DNA of 64,000 nucleotides, from the NCBI RefSeq assembly GCF_018446385.1, contig NC_056005.1, positions 96,393,171-96,457,170 on the forward strand, given 5' to 3'. The notes beneath the pieces were generated by a model. The model searched no databases, had not been told where the DNA came from, and saw only the letters and a list, made by a program, of their open reading frames with translations. Below are positions 36,057 through 47,994 of the stretch, one piece after another. The DNA is from Zingiber officinale (Eukaryota > Streptophyta > Magnoliopsida > Zingiberales > Zingiberaceae). Within the stretch, counting starts at the first letter, position 1. Every line of letters starts with the position of its first letter. A program made the translations under genes and the position numbers.

Positions 36057-38374
36057 TTCAGGGCCGTTTCAAGGTCGATGAGGTCCTAGGTTAATAAAAA
36101 TTTAGGTCTTTAATATTTTTTTTTAAAAAAATAAAAGTTTCTCTCATATTTTTTCATTCGGACTTGAGATCGACAATGGATTTATTTTTTTTAAATGTAA
36201 AATATTAATTTAAAAATAAATTTTTATATAAAATTTAGTTTTCTAGTTTTTTTAAATATAAAATTATTAATTAAAATTTTATATTCAAGTTTTAATGATA
36301 ATTTTTTTAATTGATAAAATTACTAGATTATTTAATCTATCTTGAGACATTGTTGAACGTAAATAGGACTTTATTAATTTTAATTTTGAAAAAAAAAATT
36401 TAAGTTATATTAATAAGTATAGTTAATAATATTCTATAAGCTATCCATGCATTAGGAAAATAATTTAATTATTTTATAAGGTTCAATATCTCCAAGTGCA
36501 CTTTTTAATTCTAGATTTATTATTTCTTTTAAAATTTTTAATTTTAAAATAAATTTAAACCATCAATATCAGATAAGATGTCATGTGTTAAAAAGTTTTC
36601 AAGATTTAAACATTTTATTTTTAAAAACTCATCATCAAGTAATTTTAACTTTTTCATGTCATATAAAAAAATTTAAATTATCTTCATATGTTTTAAATTG
36701 TTCAAATCTACTTTGGAGTGAAGAAATAGCATGGTCAATAATTTAATTAAAGTAAATAATTCTATAAATTCTTCAAGTGAAAGTTTTACCTCATTAATTT
36801 TATTCTCATCAAATAGTTTATTTCTTCTAATTAAACGTTTTTCACAAAATTTTGATTCTATATTCATTTCATTTACAATTTTTTTTTGATAGAAATCATA
36901 ACAGATATGAATTTTTTTTTTCTATAATCATTAAAAAAAAAGAAACAAGACTATTTAACTGATTTAATGCAATAACAATGTTCATATCTCTATATTGTAA
37001 AAATTTACTAATAATATTAACCACAAATAATATATCATACCAAATAAAAACTCAAAATTTTCAAACTCATATGTTGCTAAAGAATTGGTTTCACTTTTTG
37101 TTTTAGGATCATCACTAGTTTATGCAAGTTTATATAAATCTTCTCTTATGTAAGGCTTGATATTTTATTGCTTTAACGCTTTCAAGATGACTTTTCTAAC
37201 GTGTTTGTGATAATGGTTTAAGAGTTAAATTAGAAACATGGTCTTGTAAAATTTTTCATTTTTTGTAGAAGAAGAAAATAATGAGTAAATACATTGTACC
37301 ACACTAAAAAATGTTATGGCACTAAGACAAGAATTAGTCATATCACATAGTACTAAATTAAGACTATGACGATCACATGGTGTATAAAAAACTCTAAAAT
37401 TTATGTTTAACAATTTCTTTTGTACGCTTTGTTATCTACCTTTCATATTAGCTTCATTATCATATCCTTGTCCTCTTATGTCATTTACTTCCAGTTCAGT
37501 TTTCGTTATTACATTAATAAACGTATCAAAAAGACCTTTTTCGGATGTATCATCTACTTTTAAAAATTTTATAAAATATTCTTCTATTTTAATTGGACTG
37601 TTGAAATATCAACACATTTTAATATAAGAGATATTTGTTCTTAATGACTTACATCGGGAGTACAATTAAGTATAACTGAAAAGTATTTTACTTCTTATAT
37701 TTTTTAATTATAATATTGTTTATTTCTTTTCCTAATATATTTACTAACTCATTTTCTATATTATCACCGAGATAATGATTATAAATTTTACCATTTTGAT
37801 TGCATTATATCAATTAAACCTAAAAAATTTTCATTATTATCTTGATAAATTTTCTTACCACAAAATGCCACTTATTTTTTTGCAAGATTTTTAACTATAG
37901 CAATAATTCTTATTTATACTCTTTCAATGTTCCTTTTCCTTATTTATTTTTTTTTATAAATTTTGATCAATGATTTTATTTTTAACCAATCTCATTTCAA
38001 TATAAACCAAATATTCATATTTATAATATGTTCATCGCTTGTTTCATGACATTTAAGCTTGACACTAAATTTTTTCCAATCTCGACATCCTTTGTTTGCT
38101 AATTGAATTGTAATTGATTTTGACTAAATAATTTACAACAAAAACAAAATACTTTATCTAATTCTTTCAAATATATTAATCATTTTCTATCATGTTTTTA
38201 TCCATTTTCGAATGTAATAAATCATAGAAAAATGTCTAAAATTTTTATTATTTGGAAAAGAAATATTGATTTATCTAATTGGACCCTTTTCAACTAATAA
38301 ATCTATTAAATTTATATTTATAATTTTCCATTATGCTGGATCATAGATACTTTGAATAATAGTTTCATCAATAT
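36057..38374 (-). pseudogene. Decayed hAT-type (ZMYM1-like) transposase, 3' side
   Basis: Minus-strand fragments resemble the plant hAT transposases annotated as zinc finger MYM-type protein 1-like. The frame at 37413-37225 has CDRHSLNLVLCDM, ITFFSVVQCIYSLFSSSTK, and the frame at 36867-36673 has KLSLEEF and LLFLHSKVDLNNLKHM-like sequence. The left edge at 36057 has CAGGGCCGTTT, like a hAT terminal repeat. The coding region is broken by many stops and AT drift. The Gypsy element at 38375 interrupts it, and AT-rich sequence of similar character resumes at 48800. Confidence 0.6.
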
Positions 38375-39179
38375 TGATTCGGTAGTAAAAAGCCCCCCCC
38401 CCCCTTTAAGCAGAGTCAACGCCACATGGGAGGTTGAAAGGTAAAAGGTCAACCAGAGGCTTGGCCGAGCGGATAAAGATTGGGGCGATCGGTCGAATGT
38501 GCCGAGCGGAAGCAAAGACACCCCGGCGGGGAGTCGGGGTTCCGACGCTCATGTTGAACAGAATCGTATGGCCGAGCGGGTAGCCCGCTCGGCCGAAGAC
38601 ATAAAGTAGCAACACTGCGGACAGTCCACATAGCACACGACTGGAAATCTCTCGAGTGGACTAACACATACAACCGGCCAGACGTGAGGGAACTGCCGAC
38701 CGGCCGGACGTTCGGCATGGGGTAAAAAGAGAAAGGGACAAGGGAACACCTTTTGACAGCGGGTATGTTCGATGATCAGGCCATACGCAGGATCTTATGA
38801 CAGAGGGTTCCGCTGTCCCATCAGAGATGTGCTCGGACTGTAGCAGTATGGTGTCAGGTTAGCTTTTCTGACAAGCCCATACTGAGGTATGGGCTAAGGA
38901 CACGTATTCGCCTCGATATGTGTGCGTGAGCCCCTTCCCAGCTCTATATAAGGAGCCTCACACTTCACCGGAGGTACGCATTCTCTGAGATTGAGAGCCA
39001 CTTTTTTGTTGTCCACTTGCCTAACTTGAGCGTTGGAGGGTCGTCGCCGGGAACCCCTTCCCGGCCCGACTTCCTTGCAGGTTCACCGGAGGTCCGTACG
39101 ACCGGTCGGAGATCCACGTCAGCAGTTCAGAGAGCGCCACCTGCCCAGCGTCCGTTGATTCAGCGTTCGGATAGGATCA
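38375..39179 (+). repeat. Gypsy 5' LTR
   Basis: It begins TGATTCGG and ends GGATCA. A C run is near 38393-38404, the GCCGAGCGGG-TAG-CCCGCTCGGC hairpin is at 38571-38593 and a CTATATAAGG promoter near 38943. The R/U5 part after it contains GGGAACCCCTTCCCGG, a second short palindrome. Confidence 0.93.
38943..38952 (+). promoter_or_regulatory. Gypsy 5' LTR TATA box
   Basis: CTATATAAGG is preserved at the same place in the 3' LTR (near 48563) and, in related form, in the three solo LTRs. Genomic RNA would start about 30 bases downstream. Confidence 0.7.
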
Positions 39180-39182
39180 ATT

Positions 39183-39200
39183 TGGCGCCGTCTGTGGGAA
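39183..39200 (+). other. Gypsy primer-binding site
   Basis: TGGCGCCGTCTGTGGGAA starts three bases after the LTR end. TGGCGCCG-type primer sites are typical of plant Tat and Athila Gypsy elements. Confidence 0.85.
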
Positions 39201-39224
39201 CGCTCCTGCATCCGATCGGAAGCA

Positions 39225-42200
39225 ATGGACGAAGCTGGACGACCGCACTCGGTGATGCTCTCCATAGAGGAGCTCGACGCTCTGATCGAGACAAGAGCAG
39301 CTAAGCTTGTGGAACAGCAGAGACAGAAGTCGCAAGCCGAGCGGATTGAGCAGCAAGCAACATCAGCATCAGGGGGCCGAGCGGAAGCACCCACGGCCAC
39401 GGTTCCATTTCATCGGGCCCTATTCCGCACGCCTCCTGAAGCCACAGCAGTTAATCGTGATCGAGGATCTTCATCAGACGAAGTGCCAATACGAGACAAC
39501 AGAAAAGGCAAAGCCCCCCGAGCGGACGCCTCCCCCGAGCGGATCAACCGCCAGTTTTTGGAAGCCATCTTGCGGGACCCTCTGCCAAAGCACTATGTGC
39601 CCCCGGCGATCGGTGAATACAATGGAACTACCGACCCGGACGATTATTTGGGTAAGTTCGACAACACGACTACCCTTCATCAATACACAGATGGAGTGAA
39701 GTGTCGAGTTTTTCTAACCACCCTCTCGGGATCGGCTCAACGGTGGTTTCGGAGACTGCCGGATGGATCCATCGCAAGTTTCAAAGACTTCCGCACGGCC
39801 TTCCTCCACCATTTTGCAAGCAGTCGGCGCTACCAGAAGACTAGCGTCAGCTTATTCGCCATCAAGCAAGAGCCCAGAGAGTTGCTCAGAGCTTATATCC
39901 AGCGATTCAACCAAGTGGCCATGAACATTCCAACGGCCACCTCCGAGACAATGATGAACGCATTTACGCAAGGCCTCGTGGACGGGGACTTCTTCTGCTC
40001 ACTCATTCAGAAGCCGCCCCGAGACTACGATCATATGCTACACCGGGCCAATGAATACATCAATGTGGTGGAAGCCCAAGCGGCCCGAAGGAAGGAAACT
40101 CCAACCGAGCGGGCGCCACCTCCCGAGCGAAAGTCGCACACTGCTCATTAGCCGCCCAGAGGACCGCGAGCTGAAGCAGCTCGCCCCCAGCAACATGCAA
40201 GATCCCACGTCATTCAAGAAGTATCTACCGAGCGGCCCAAGCCTAAAAAGAAAGTATGGACCCCAATGTTTTGCTCATTTCACCGGACAGACACTCATAA
40301 TACAAGAGATTGTCGGAGCCTTCCCCTGATTGCCCACCCCGTGCCCCGGGGTGGCCACCGTCGATCGCCATCATCCGACAGGTGACAGCGCCCTCGTGAA
40401 GCCGATCGGATGATATCCGACAGACGACAAAGACGAACTCCCGAGCGGCACAATACTCCGAGGCGTGAGGACAATCCCCGGAGGTCTAGGGAGCAGCCTA
40501 GGCCATCCGCTCGGGAAGAAGAAAATATAAGTAACACTTCCCGAGGCGAAATCAACATCATTGCTGGGGGGCCGACTGGAGGCGACTCCAACAGAGCAAG
40601 GAAGGCGAGCGTTAGGCAGCTTCAGATCCATACGGTCGGCTGCAGCCAAGAATGGGCGAGCGGGCCCGAAATCAGCTTCGGGCCCAGGGACCTGGAGGGA
40701 GTCGAAGTGCCACATGATGACGCTCTCCTCATGAAAGCGGTAATAGCTAACTACACTATTCACCACGTTTTCATTGATACAGGAAGCTCGGTCAATATTA
40801 TATTCAAAAAGGCCTTCGACCAACTACAAATTGATCGAGCCGAGCTGCTGCCCATGACAACCCCCCTCTACGGGTTTACGGGCAATGAAGTTCTGCCGGT
40901 CGGACAGGTCCGACTGGCTATTTCCCTGGGAGAGGAGCCGCTCAGAAGGACGCAGACGGCAAACTTCGTCGTGGTCGATTCTCCTTCAGCATACAACGTC
41001 ATTTTGGGGCGACCGGCGCTCAGCGAGTTCCGAGAGGCCGTCTCCATCTTCCACCAGAAAATCAAGTTCCCAGTGGAGGATAAAGTGGGAGAAGTACGAG
41101 GAGACCAGTTGGCGGCTCGGCGATGTTATGTCGAGATGGTCCGAGATGAAGCTGATTCTGCTCGGAAGACGCCGCGGATCGAGGTGAACGCTATAACCGA
41201 AAAACCACCCACTTTGGTTTATGAAGAAAAAGAGGAAGTGCAGATTCACCCGATCCGATCGGAGGCCACCACATTCATTGCAGCCGATCTGGAGGCAAGC
41301 TAGAAAGAGGAAGTAATCAAATGCCTCCAGAGAAACTGTGATGTCTTCGTTTGGTCGACGCATGAGCTGCCCGGAATTTCGCCGAGTATAACGCAGCATG
41401 AGCTCCACGTCCGACCTGACGCTCGGTCGGTGAAGCAAAGGAAGAGGGACTTCAGCGCCGAACAAAATGCCATCATCCGAGCGGAGGTCGAGAAGCTCCT
41501 GGAGGTCGGCCACATACGCGAGGCCCAGTTCCCGAGTTGGCTGGCGAACGTGGTACTAGTCTCCAAGCCGGACAACAAGTGGAGAGTTTGCATCGATTTC
41601 TGGGATCTCAACAAAGCATGCCCAAAGGATTTTTATCTACTACGCCGGATCGATCAACTGGTGGACTTCACAACCGGTTGCGAGTTGATATGCATGCTCG
41701 ACGCATATCAAGGCTATCATCAAGTGCCGCTCGCCCGAGAAGATCAGGAGAAGGTTAGCTTCGTTACAGCCGACGGTACTTACTGCTACAATGTGATGCC
41801 ATTCGGACTAAAGAACGCTGGAGCAAACTACCAGCGCTTGATGAACAAAATGTTCAAGGAGCAGATCGGACGCAATTTGGAAGTGTACGTGGACGATATT
41901 CTCATCAAGTCCGTCCGATCGGCAGATCTCTTTAAAGACATGGAGGAGACTTTCCGAACGCTGAGGAGGTATGGAGTTAAGCTGAACCCTCAGAAGTGTC
42001 TGTTCGGAGCAAAAGGCAGGTGTTTCTTGGGCTACATAGTGATCGAACGGGGCATCGAGGCAAATCCCAGCAAGGTGAAAGCATTACAAGATATGCCGCC
42101 CCCAAGAAATCTGAGGGAAGTACAACACTTGACCGGTCGGATAACAGCATTGTCCAGATTCATCTCGAAGATGGCCGATCGGAGTCTCCCGTTTTTCAAA

Positions 42201-44390
42201 ATCTTGCGCAAGGCTACCAAGTTTCATTGGGATGAATAATGCGATCGGGCGTTCGAAGAACTGAAGGCATACCTGAACTCTCTGCCTGTGCTAGCCAAGC
42301 CAGCTATGGGTGAACCACTCTGTATTTACTTATCTTCGACCGAGCAAGCAGTAGACTCGGCATTAGTAAGGGCGAGTGGAGATGAACCCGTGTATTTCTT
42401 AAGCCATATTTTAAAAGACGCTGAATCTCGCTACACTGGGCTTGAGAAACTAGCTTTTGCCTTGGTCCTCGTCGCTCGGAGACTTCGCCCCTATTTCTTG
42501 GCACATTCTATCATTGTCCGGACGAATAGCCCTTTGGGAAGAGTGTTGTTGAACCCAGAAGCGTCCGGATGGCTCATCAAATGGATAACGGAGTTGAGCG
42601 AATTTGATATTCAGTATCAACCCCTCTTGGCGATAAAGGCGCAGTCCTTGGCAGATTTTATCACTGAAGTGCAAAGGCCAGAGCCCAAAGCTATGTGGAA
42701 AATATTTGTGGATGGATCGTCCACTCGGCTCGGAAGCGGGATTGGCGTACTATTACTCTCTCCTCAAGAAGAAAAGATGCACTTATCCGTCCGGCTGGAT
42801 TATAGAGCTACAAATAACGAAGCAGAGTATAAGGCCCTTATAGCCGGCTTGCAGGCCGCCCGGCATGTAGGGGCTGGTCGGGTAACCCTCCATTCAGACT
42901 CTCAGCTTGCCGCCCAGCAGCTCTCAGGCACTTTTGAGATTAACAACGCTCGGCTCAAACTCTACGCTGAAGCCTTCGAAAAGCTCAAGGCCAATTTCAG
43001 AGAAGTCATTATCCAGAAGATACCCCGAGTGGAAAACCAGGCGGCAGATGAGTTAGCTAAACTCGCAAGTTCAATAACGCCGGTCGTCTTCCAGCAGCCA
43101 ATTGAACAAGTATCTTTGGTGGCACACGTCGACCGGATGGAGGGTCTCGCATTTCCGAGCAATTGGAGGACAACCATCATACAGTTTTTGCGCTCGGGTG
43201 TGACACTATCCGATCGGGAAGCTGCCCAACTATTAAGAAGGAGAGCCGGTCGGTTCACACTCATTGGAAACCAACTCTACAAGAAGGTTTTCTCCCGCCC
43301 GCTTTTGAAATGTGTGAGCTCGGAAGACGCAGCGTACATCCTCCAAGAAGTGCATCAAGGATCGTGCGGAGGGCATCCGGGCGGACGATCGCTGGCTAAG
43401 AAGATCCTGCTGACTGGATACTTCTGGCCAACCCTGCAAGCAGACGCCGCTCGGACCGTCGCGACGTGCCTTTCCTGCTAGAAGTATCACAACTTCTCCC
43501 ACCGACCGGCGGAGGAAATGAAAGCAGCTACCGTATCCTGTCCATTCGACCAGTGGGGAATGGATATTGTGGGTCCATTTCCTATGGCGACCGGTCAACG
43601 GAAGTTTCTACTGGTGGCTGTCGACTATTTTTCCAAATGGGTGGAGGCCGAGCCACTAGCCAAGATCACCGAGCAGATGGTCAAGAAGTTTATCTGGCAG
43701 CATATAATTTGTCGTTTCGGCATCCCTCGTCGGCTCGTATCTGATAACGGACGACAGTTTGCGGGGAAGCAGCTCGAAGACTGGTGCAAAAGTTATGGTA
43801 TTGAACAACACTTTACTTCCGTGGCGTATCCATAAAGCAACGGCCAAGTGGAAGTAACCAACAGAGAAATCCTTAGAATTCTTCGAGCCCGACTGGACCA
43901 CATGGGAGGAAGCTGGGTGAACGAGCTGCCAGGTGTCTTATGGGCTATCCGCATGACCCCAAAGGAAGGAACGGGCGTCACGCCATTCCATTTGGTGTAT
44001 GGCGGCGAAGCGGTGATCCCGGTTGAAGTCGGCGTCGAGTCCGTCCGGATCCAGAATTATGATGATGATAACGCCGAGCGGAGGAACATGGAGCTGGATT
44101 TGGTCGACGAGGAGCGAGTCAAGGCGTCCGTCCGACTGATGGCGTACCGGCAAAGGATGAAGCAAAACTACAACCGGCGCGTAATCTCCAGAGCATTCCA
44201 AGTTGGCGACCTTGTCTGGAAGAAAGTAAAGCCGGTCGGCGACGTTGGCAAGCTGGAGGCTCCTTGGGCGGGCCCCTTCAAAGTCATCGAGAAGCTCCGC
44301 TCGGGTGCTTATTATTTGGAGGATGAAGAAGGACGGCGGCTGGACCGACCATGGAGCGCGAATCATCTCCAGCCGTACCGAGCTGGGTGA
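39225..44390 (+). pseudogene. Gypsy gag-pol, one frame with six nonsense codons
   Basis: The frame opens at ATG 39225. Gag has YVPPAIGEYNGTTDPDDYL and RWFRRLPDGSIASF, then a zinc-knuckle-like CSFH...H...C block near 40273-40312. Protease has VFIDTGSSVNIIF (near 40760). Reverse transcriptase has VCIDFWDLNKACPKD, MPFGLKNAGANYQ and the catalytic YVDD (near 41885). RNase H follows, then a second RNase H with IFVDGSS, NNEAEY and DSQLAAQQL (42700-43070). Integrase has an H2C2 zinc region (43340-43480), WGMDIVGPF, VSDNGRQFAG and NGQVEVTNRE, the D-D-E residues. Stops are TAG 40149, TGA 40383, TAG 41301, TAA 42237, TAG 43479 and TAA 43833. No frameshift was found. The C-terminus (VGDLVWKKV) is intact. 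Confidence 0.93.
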
Positions 44391-45114
44391 GAGGTGCACT
44401 AAATGTAATTTTATATATGTTTTGGTCGTCCATGTCCTTGTAATGCAGGAAGCAAAATGATAAAAGATGGCAAATATCTTCGCCGAACGGAAGTGTTAAA
44501 ATTAACCTTGAAGACCGTCGAGCTCCGACGTTAAAAATCGAGAGTCGAGCCGGCGACTATAAACTCTCTGAGCGGAAGACCGTCGAGCTCCGACATTAAA
44601 AATCGAGAGTCGAGCCGGCGACTATAAACTCTCCGAGCGGAAGACCGTCGAGCTCCGACGTTAAAAATCGAGAGTCGAGCCGGCGACTATAAACTCTCCA
44701 AGCGGAAGACCGTCGAGCTTCGATGTCAAATATCGAGAGTCGCGCCGGCGACTATAAATCCTCCGGTCGAACGTAGGCAATAAAGAATTGAGCAAGTACC
44801 CAAAGGTATTCGCTGTCAATACCGTTCGACCGCCTATACTCTCCGCTCGGCCAAAGGTACTTGACGAACATCCAGCGAACAACTTCTGTCGAAGTAAGAC
44901 ATATTCACCCGAGCGGAATAGCTACGCAAAATACTTTGCGAAAAATCCTTTTCGAACACAAGAGGTGTGATAAGAGCCGATCGGGACAACACTCATATTG
45001 ACTAGCAAAAGGACAAAGCAAGCAAAAGGATATCATATTAAAGAAACTAAGGCCGAGCGACCAAATTACAAAAAGGGTAGTCTTTAGCCAAGCGGCCGAA
45101 TTACATATAAACTT
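44391..45114 (+). other. Gypsy 3' untranslated region with tandem repeats
   Basis: The spacer lies between pol and the converging antisense gene. It holds the 65-bp array (44511-44770) and several GAGCGGAA motifs, and has no open frame of interest. Confidence 0.6.
44511..44770. repeat. Tandem array, four units of 65 bp
   Basis: AAGACCGTCGAGCT starts at 44511, 44576, 44641 and 44706. The units contain ATCGAGAGTCGAGCCGG and CGACTATAAA. The first three are nearly identical and the fourth has diverged. Tat-type elements often carry such arrays in this position, and some have seeded satellite DNA. Confidence 0.92.
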
Positions 45115-47350
45115 CTATTCTAGATAATCGTAAAGATCCTTCGGGATGTTGTCAAGGAGCGCCACTTGATCTGCGGCCGGGATGAGAGCCGAATCGGGAA
45201 GAAGACCCTTGGACTTCAAATATGTTGTGGTGGCGGTCATAGCAAGGTCGAAGGCAGTGTACATCCGTTCGCAGACTTTCTCTGAAAATTCGGCCGAACG
45301 GATGTAGTTTAGCCTCAGGGCTGCGACTTGGCTAGGCTCTGCCTCTTGATATTCTTTGAAGGCCGCTTGGGAGGTGGCGAGGGACTCCTGTAGAGTTTTC
45401 AGTTCATCCTTATGCTTAGTTGCATCGGCCGAGCGGCCCGCCTTCTCCTCATCGAGCCGCTCCATCAGCTCTTTAACTTTTTGCTCCAGCCCCCGAGCCT
45501 CTACATTCTTCTTCTCCAGATCGGAGATAGCTTTGTTCTTCCGCTCGGTCGCCAGGCTTATCTTGCGATCCAGTGATTTATTCACGCGATCAAGTTCAGC
45601 CAGATTGTGAGCCTGGTCGGCCGTCTTCTTCCGTTCGGCCTCCAACAGATCTTGGGTCTTTTTGAGCTCCTTCTGAAGATCGACATATGAAGGGCCTTGG
45701 GAAGGAGCGCCGCCTGAACTCCATAGCCTTTGGAGCTCCTCATCCACCATGGCAAGTCGATTGGAGACAGCAATCTCCTCCACCCATATCTGACAAAAGA
45801 AAAATTGTTAGTAGCCGATCGAAAAGAATGTGTAAAGGACTTAAGAAAATGCACTTACCCCGGTGGCATGTTGCATGTGGCTATTGGCCAAGTTGCTGAG
45901 TGGAATCATCGCCACACGCGCTCGAGCGTCGGCCCACATTTCGGCTAAGGGCCCCTTCATTGTGATCATGTGCTCGGGCGCGGTTGGTCGATCGGCCTCA
46001 GGAAGCAATTCTTCGGTCGGGAGGTGAAGTGAGACTCGGATGGTGCGGCGCCGACCGGGGGTCGTTTGGGCGGACGCCGGGGAAGGATCGGAGGCCGGCG
46101 CAGAAAATTGGGATAAAATCGCTGACCGATGGACTTTGCGGGGAGCAGGTGGAACGACGTTGATCGGAACGGCCTCAAGGGGGTTCGCAGACGCGTCTAG
46201 TTGAGAGGGCGTCCGATTGGACGAAATCACCTCCACCTCTGGTGCCTTGCCTCGAGAAGCGGCGGTGGTCCGCTCGGATGGATGGATTGCAGAAGTAGCC
46301 GAGCGGAGTGGCGCTTCCGCCCGGCATCTTTTTTGTCGAAGCGGGCGCTCTTCTTCTTGTGCCGAGCCCTCCTCCCGGACGGAAGGCTCCCGACTAGCAG
46401 TTGTACCAGCCGCTGGCTCCTGGATAGAAGCCTGAGCGGCCGATGCCCCAGCGTTTGTCTCGCTCTCCCTTTCATTGGAGCCGACCGGCTGGATGTCAAG
46501 CGTCTCCATCTCTTTGGCAACTGCGGCCTCGAGCGCCGCCGCCTTCCTCTTCAAAATACCAGCCATCACCGACTCCATGACAATATTAGCTGCAAGGGAA
46601 AAAGGAGAAAATCAGTTAGCAATTAAGGCAAAGGTACGAGTAAAATTTTTACCGAAGCCACTCGGGAGGGGGGTTCTGATCGGACTCAAGCCGAATATGT
46701 ACATAACCCCTTCTAGAAGAAATTTGTTGATGTCCAACCGCAGACCGGCAAGCATGTTGGCGGCGTGGAGATAATCCGGCCAGGTCTTGAACCTTTTGAG
46801 TTCTGGGGAGAGAGGATGCCCGACCTGCCATTGGGTTCGGAAGGGAGCCCGCTCGGGAAGGCGAATATAAAAATAGAATTCTTTCCAATGCTTATTGGAA
46901 GAAGGTAGTTTTTTTGAAGAAAACTAAACCTGGCCGAGCCTGGAACACGTAAGTGCCCGGCTCGGACTGTTTAGGGTAATAGAAATAATAGAAGACCTCC
47001 GGTCGGAAGGGAATGTTATAGATCTTGAATAAGACGACAACGCCGCATAGGAGGCAGAAGGTATTGGGGACTAGGCTTCTGAGCGGAATGCCGAAAAAGT
47101 TGCAAACTTCTACAAAGAAGGGATGGATCGGAAATCGCAGACCGGCTACAAACTGGTCGCGGAAAACACAGAAAGCGCCGCGCGGCGGTTTGTGTGGCCG
47201 AGCGGAATCTGTGGGGAGGATGATTTCAAGGTCGGAGGGGATGTCAAAACTATTAATCAGAATATCGGCGTCGCGTCGATCGAAGCGCGACTCCATGGTA
47301 GAGTACCATAGGCCGAGGGTTTGGTCTTCGGGTTGAGAGGAATGGGTCAT
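45115..47350 (-). pseudogene. Antisense three-exon gene of the Gypsy element (Transposase_28-like)
   Basis: The gene runs opposite to gag-pol. Exons are 47350-46653, 46589-45859 and 45789-45115, with 63-bp and 69-bp GT-AG introns (CAG acceptors) and consistent phases. Exon 1 starts at the ATG of MTHSSQPEDQ and has VAGLRFPIHPFFVEVCNFFG, which resembles the Pfam family described as 'putative gypsy type transposon' (PF04195, from memory). Exon 2 encodes a disordered Ala/Ser/Glu-rich stretch with basic patches. Exon 3 encodes a long coiled coil (LQKELKKTQDLLEAERKK onward) and ends LPKDLYDYLE. An extra base in the A7 run (plus-strand T run, 46909-46916) shifts exon 1 and stops it at 46892; the correct frame resumes beyond. 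Whether this is mutation or sequencing error is open. The function of such proteins is not known. Confidence 0.78.
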
Positions 47351-47624
47351 TGTCCGAACGGACGAAATCAAAAGAAAATGAGAGGATAAAAGGAAGAAGA
47401 TGGCAACGAAACAGTAGCCCGAGGACGAAAACTTGGGAAAGAAATGCAAAGAAAACGCCAGAACCAAAGAGAGGAAGAAGGAGAACCTTACAACGAAGAG
47501 GAGGATCGAGGGAAAAGCACCGGAGATCGCCGAAAACAGAGGTGCAAGATCGCCGGAAAGCTAGAACGCGAGAAGAAGCGGTGAGCACGCGACAGGAGAA
47601 GTGAGGCGAAGGGAAGAAGAGAAG

Positions 47625-47635
47625 CCTTTATATGG
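47625..47635 (-). promoter_or_regulatory. TATA box for the antisense gene
   Basis: The minus strand reads CCATATAAAGG about 280 bases upstream of the antisense ATG (47350). It lies outside the LTR, so the antisense gene seems to have its own promoter. Confidence 0.5.
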
Positions 47636-47980
47636 TGGAACCCGAGCGGCCTCCACCGTTGGATCCAGGTCGCGAGAATCGGAGCACGCATCGCGCCGTT
47701 CATTTCGAACCACCTCGATCCCGTCAGAACCCGACGCTGCCGCTGTACAATGACGGCAGCACAACCACGTGGCATTCAACCACTGGAACACATTTAATGA
47801 GCGCGTGCTCGACCTTAATGATGGAGATTGGCGGAAACTTCGAAGAGATGCTGAGAGATGTTGGCGTTGACTGGTGTTTTAGCTACCCCCTTGTTTCAGA
47901 GCGGATGGTAGTTGCAGGACGCCGCTCGGCCCAACTGATGGTCCAGTCAGTCGAACTAAGCGCCTCCTTCGACTAGACTT

Positions 47981-47990
47981 GAAGGGGAGG
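47981..47990 (+). other. Gypsy polypurine tract
   Basis: GAAGGGGAGG lies four bases before the 3' LTR, the place where plus-strand DNA synthesis is primed. Confidence 0.75.
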
Positions 47991-47994
47991 CAAG

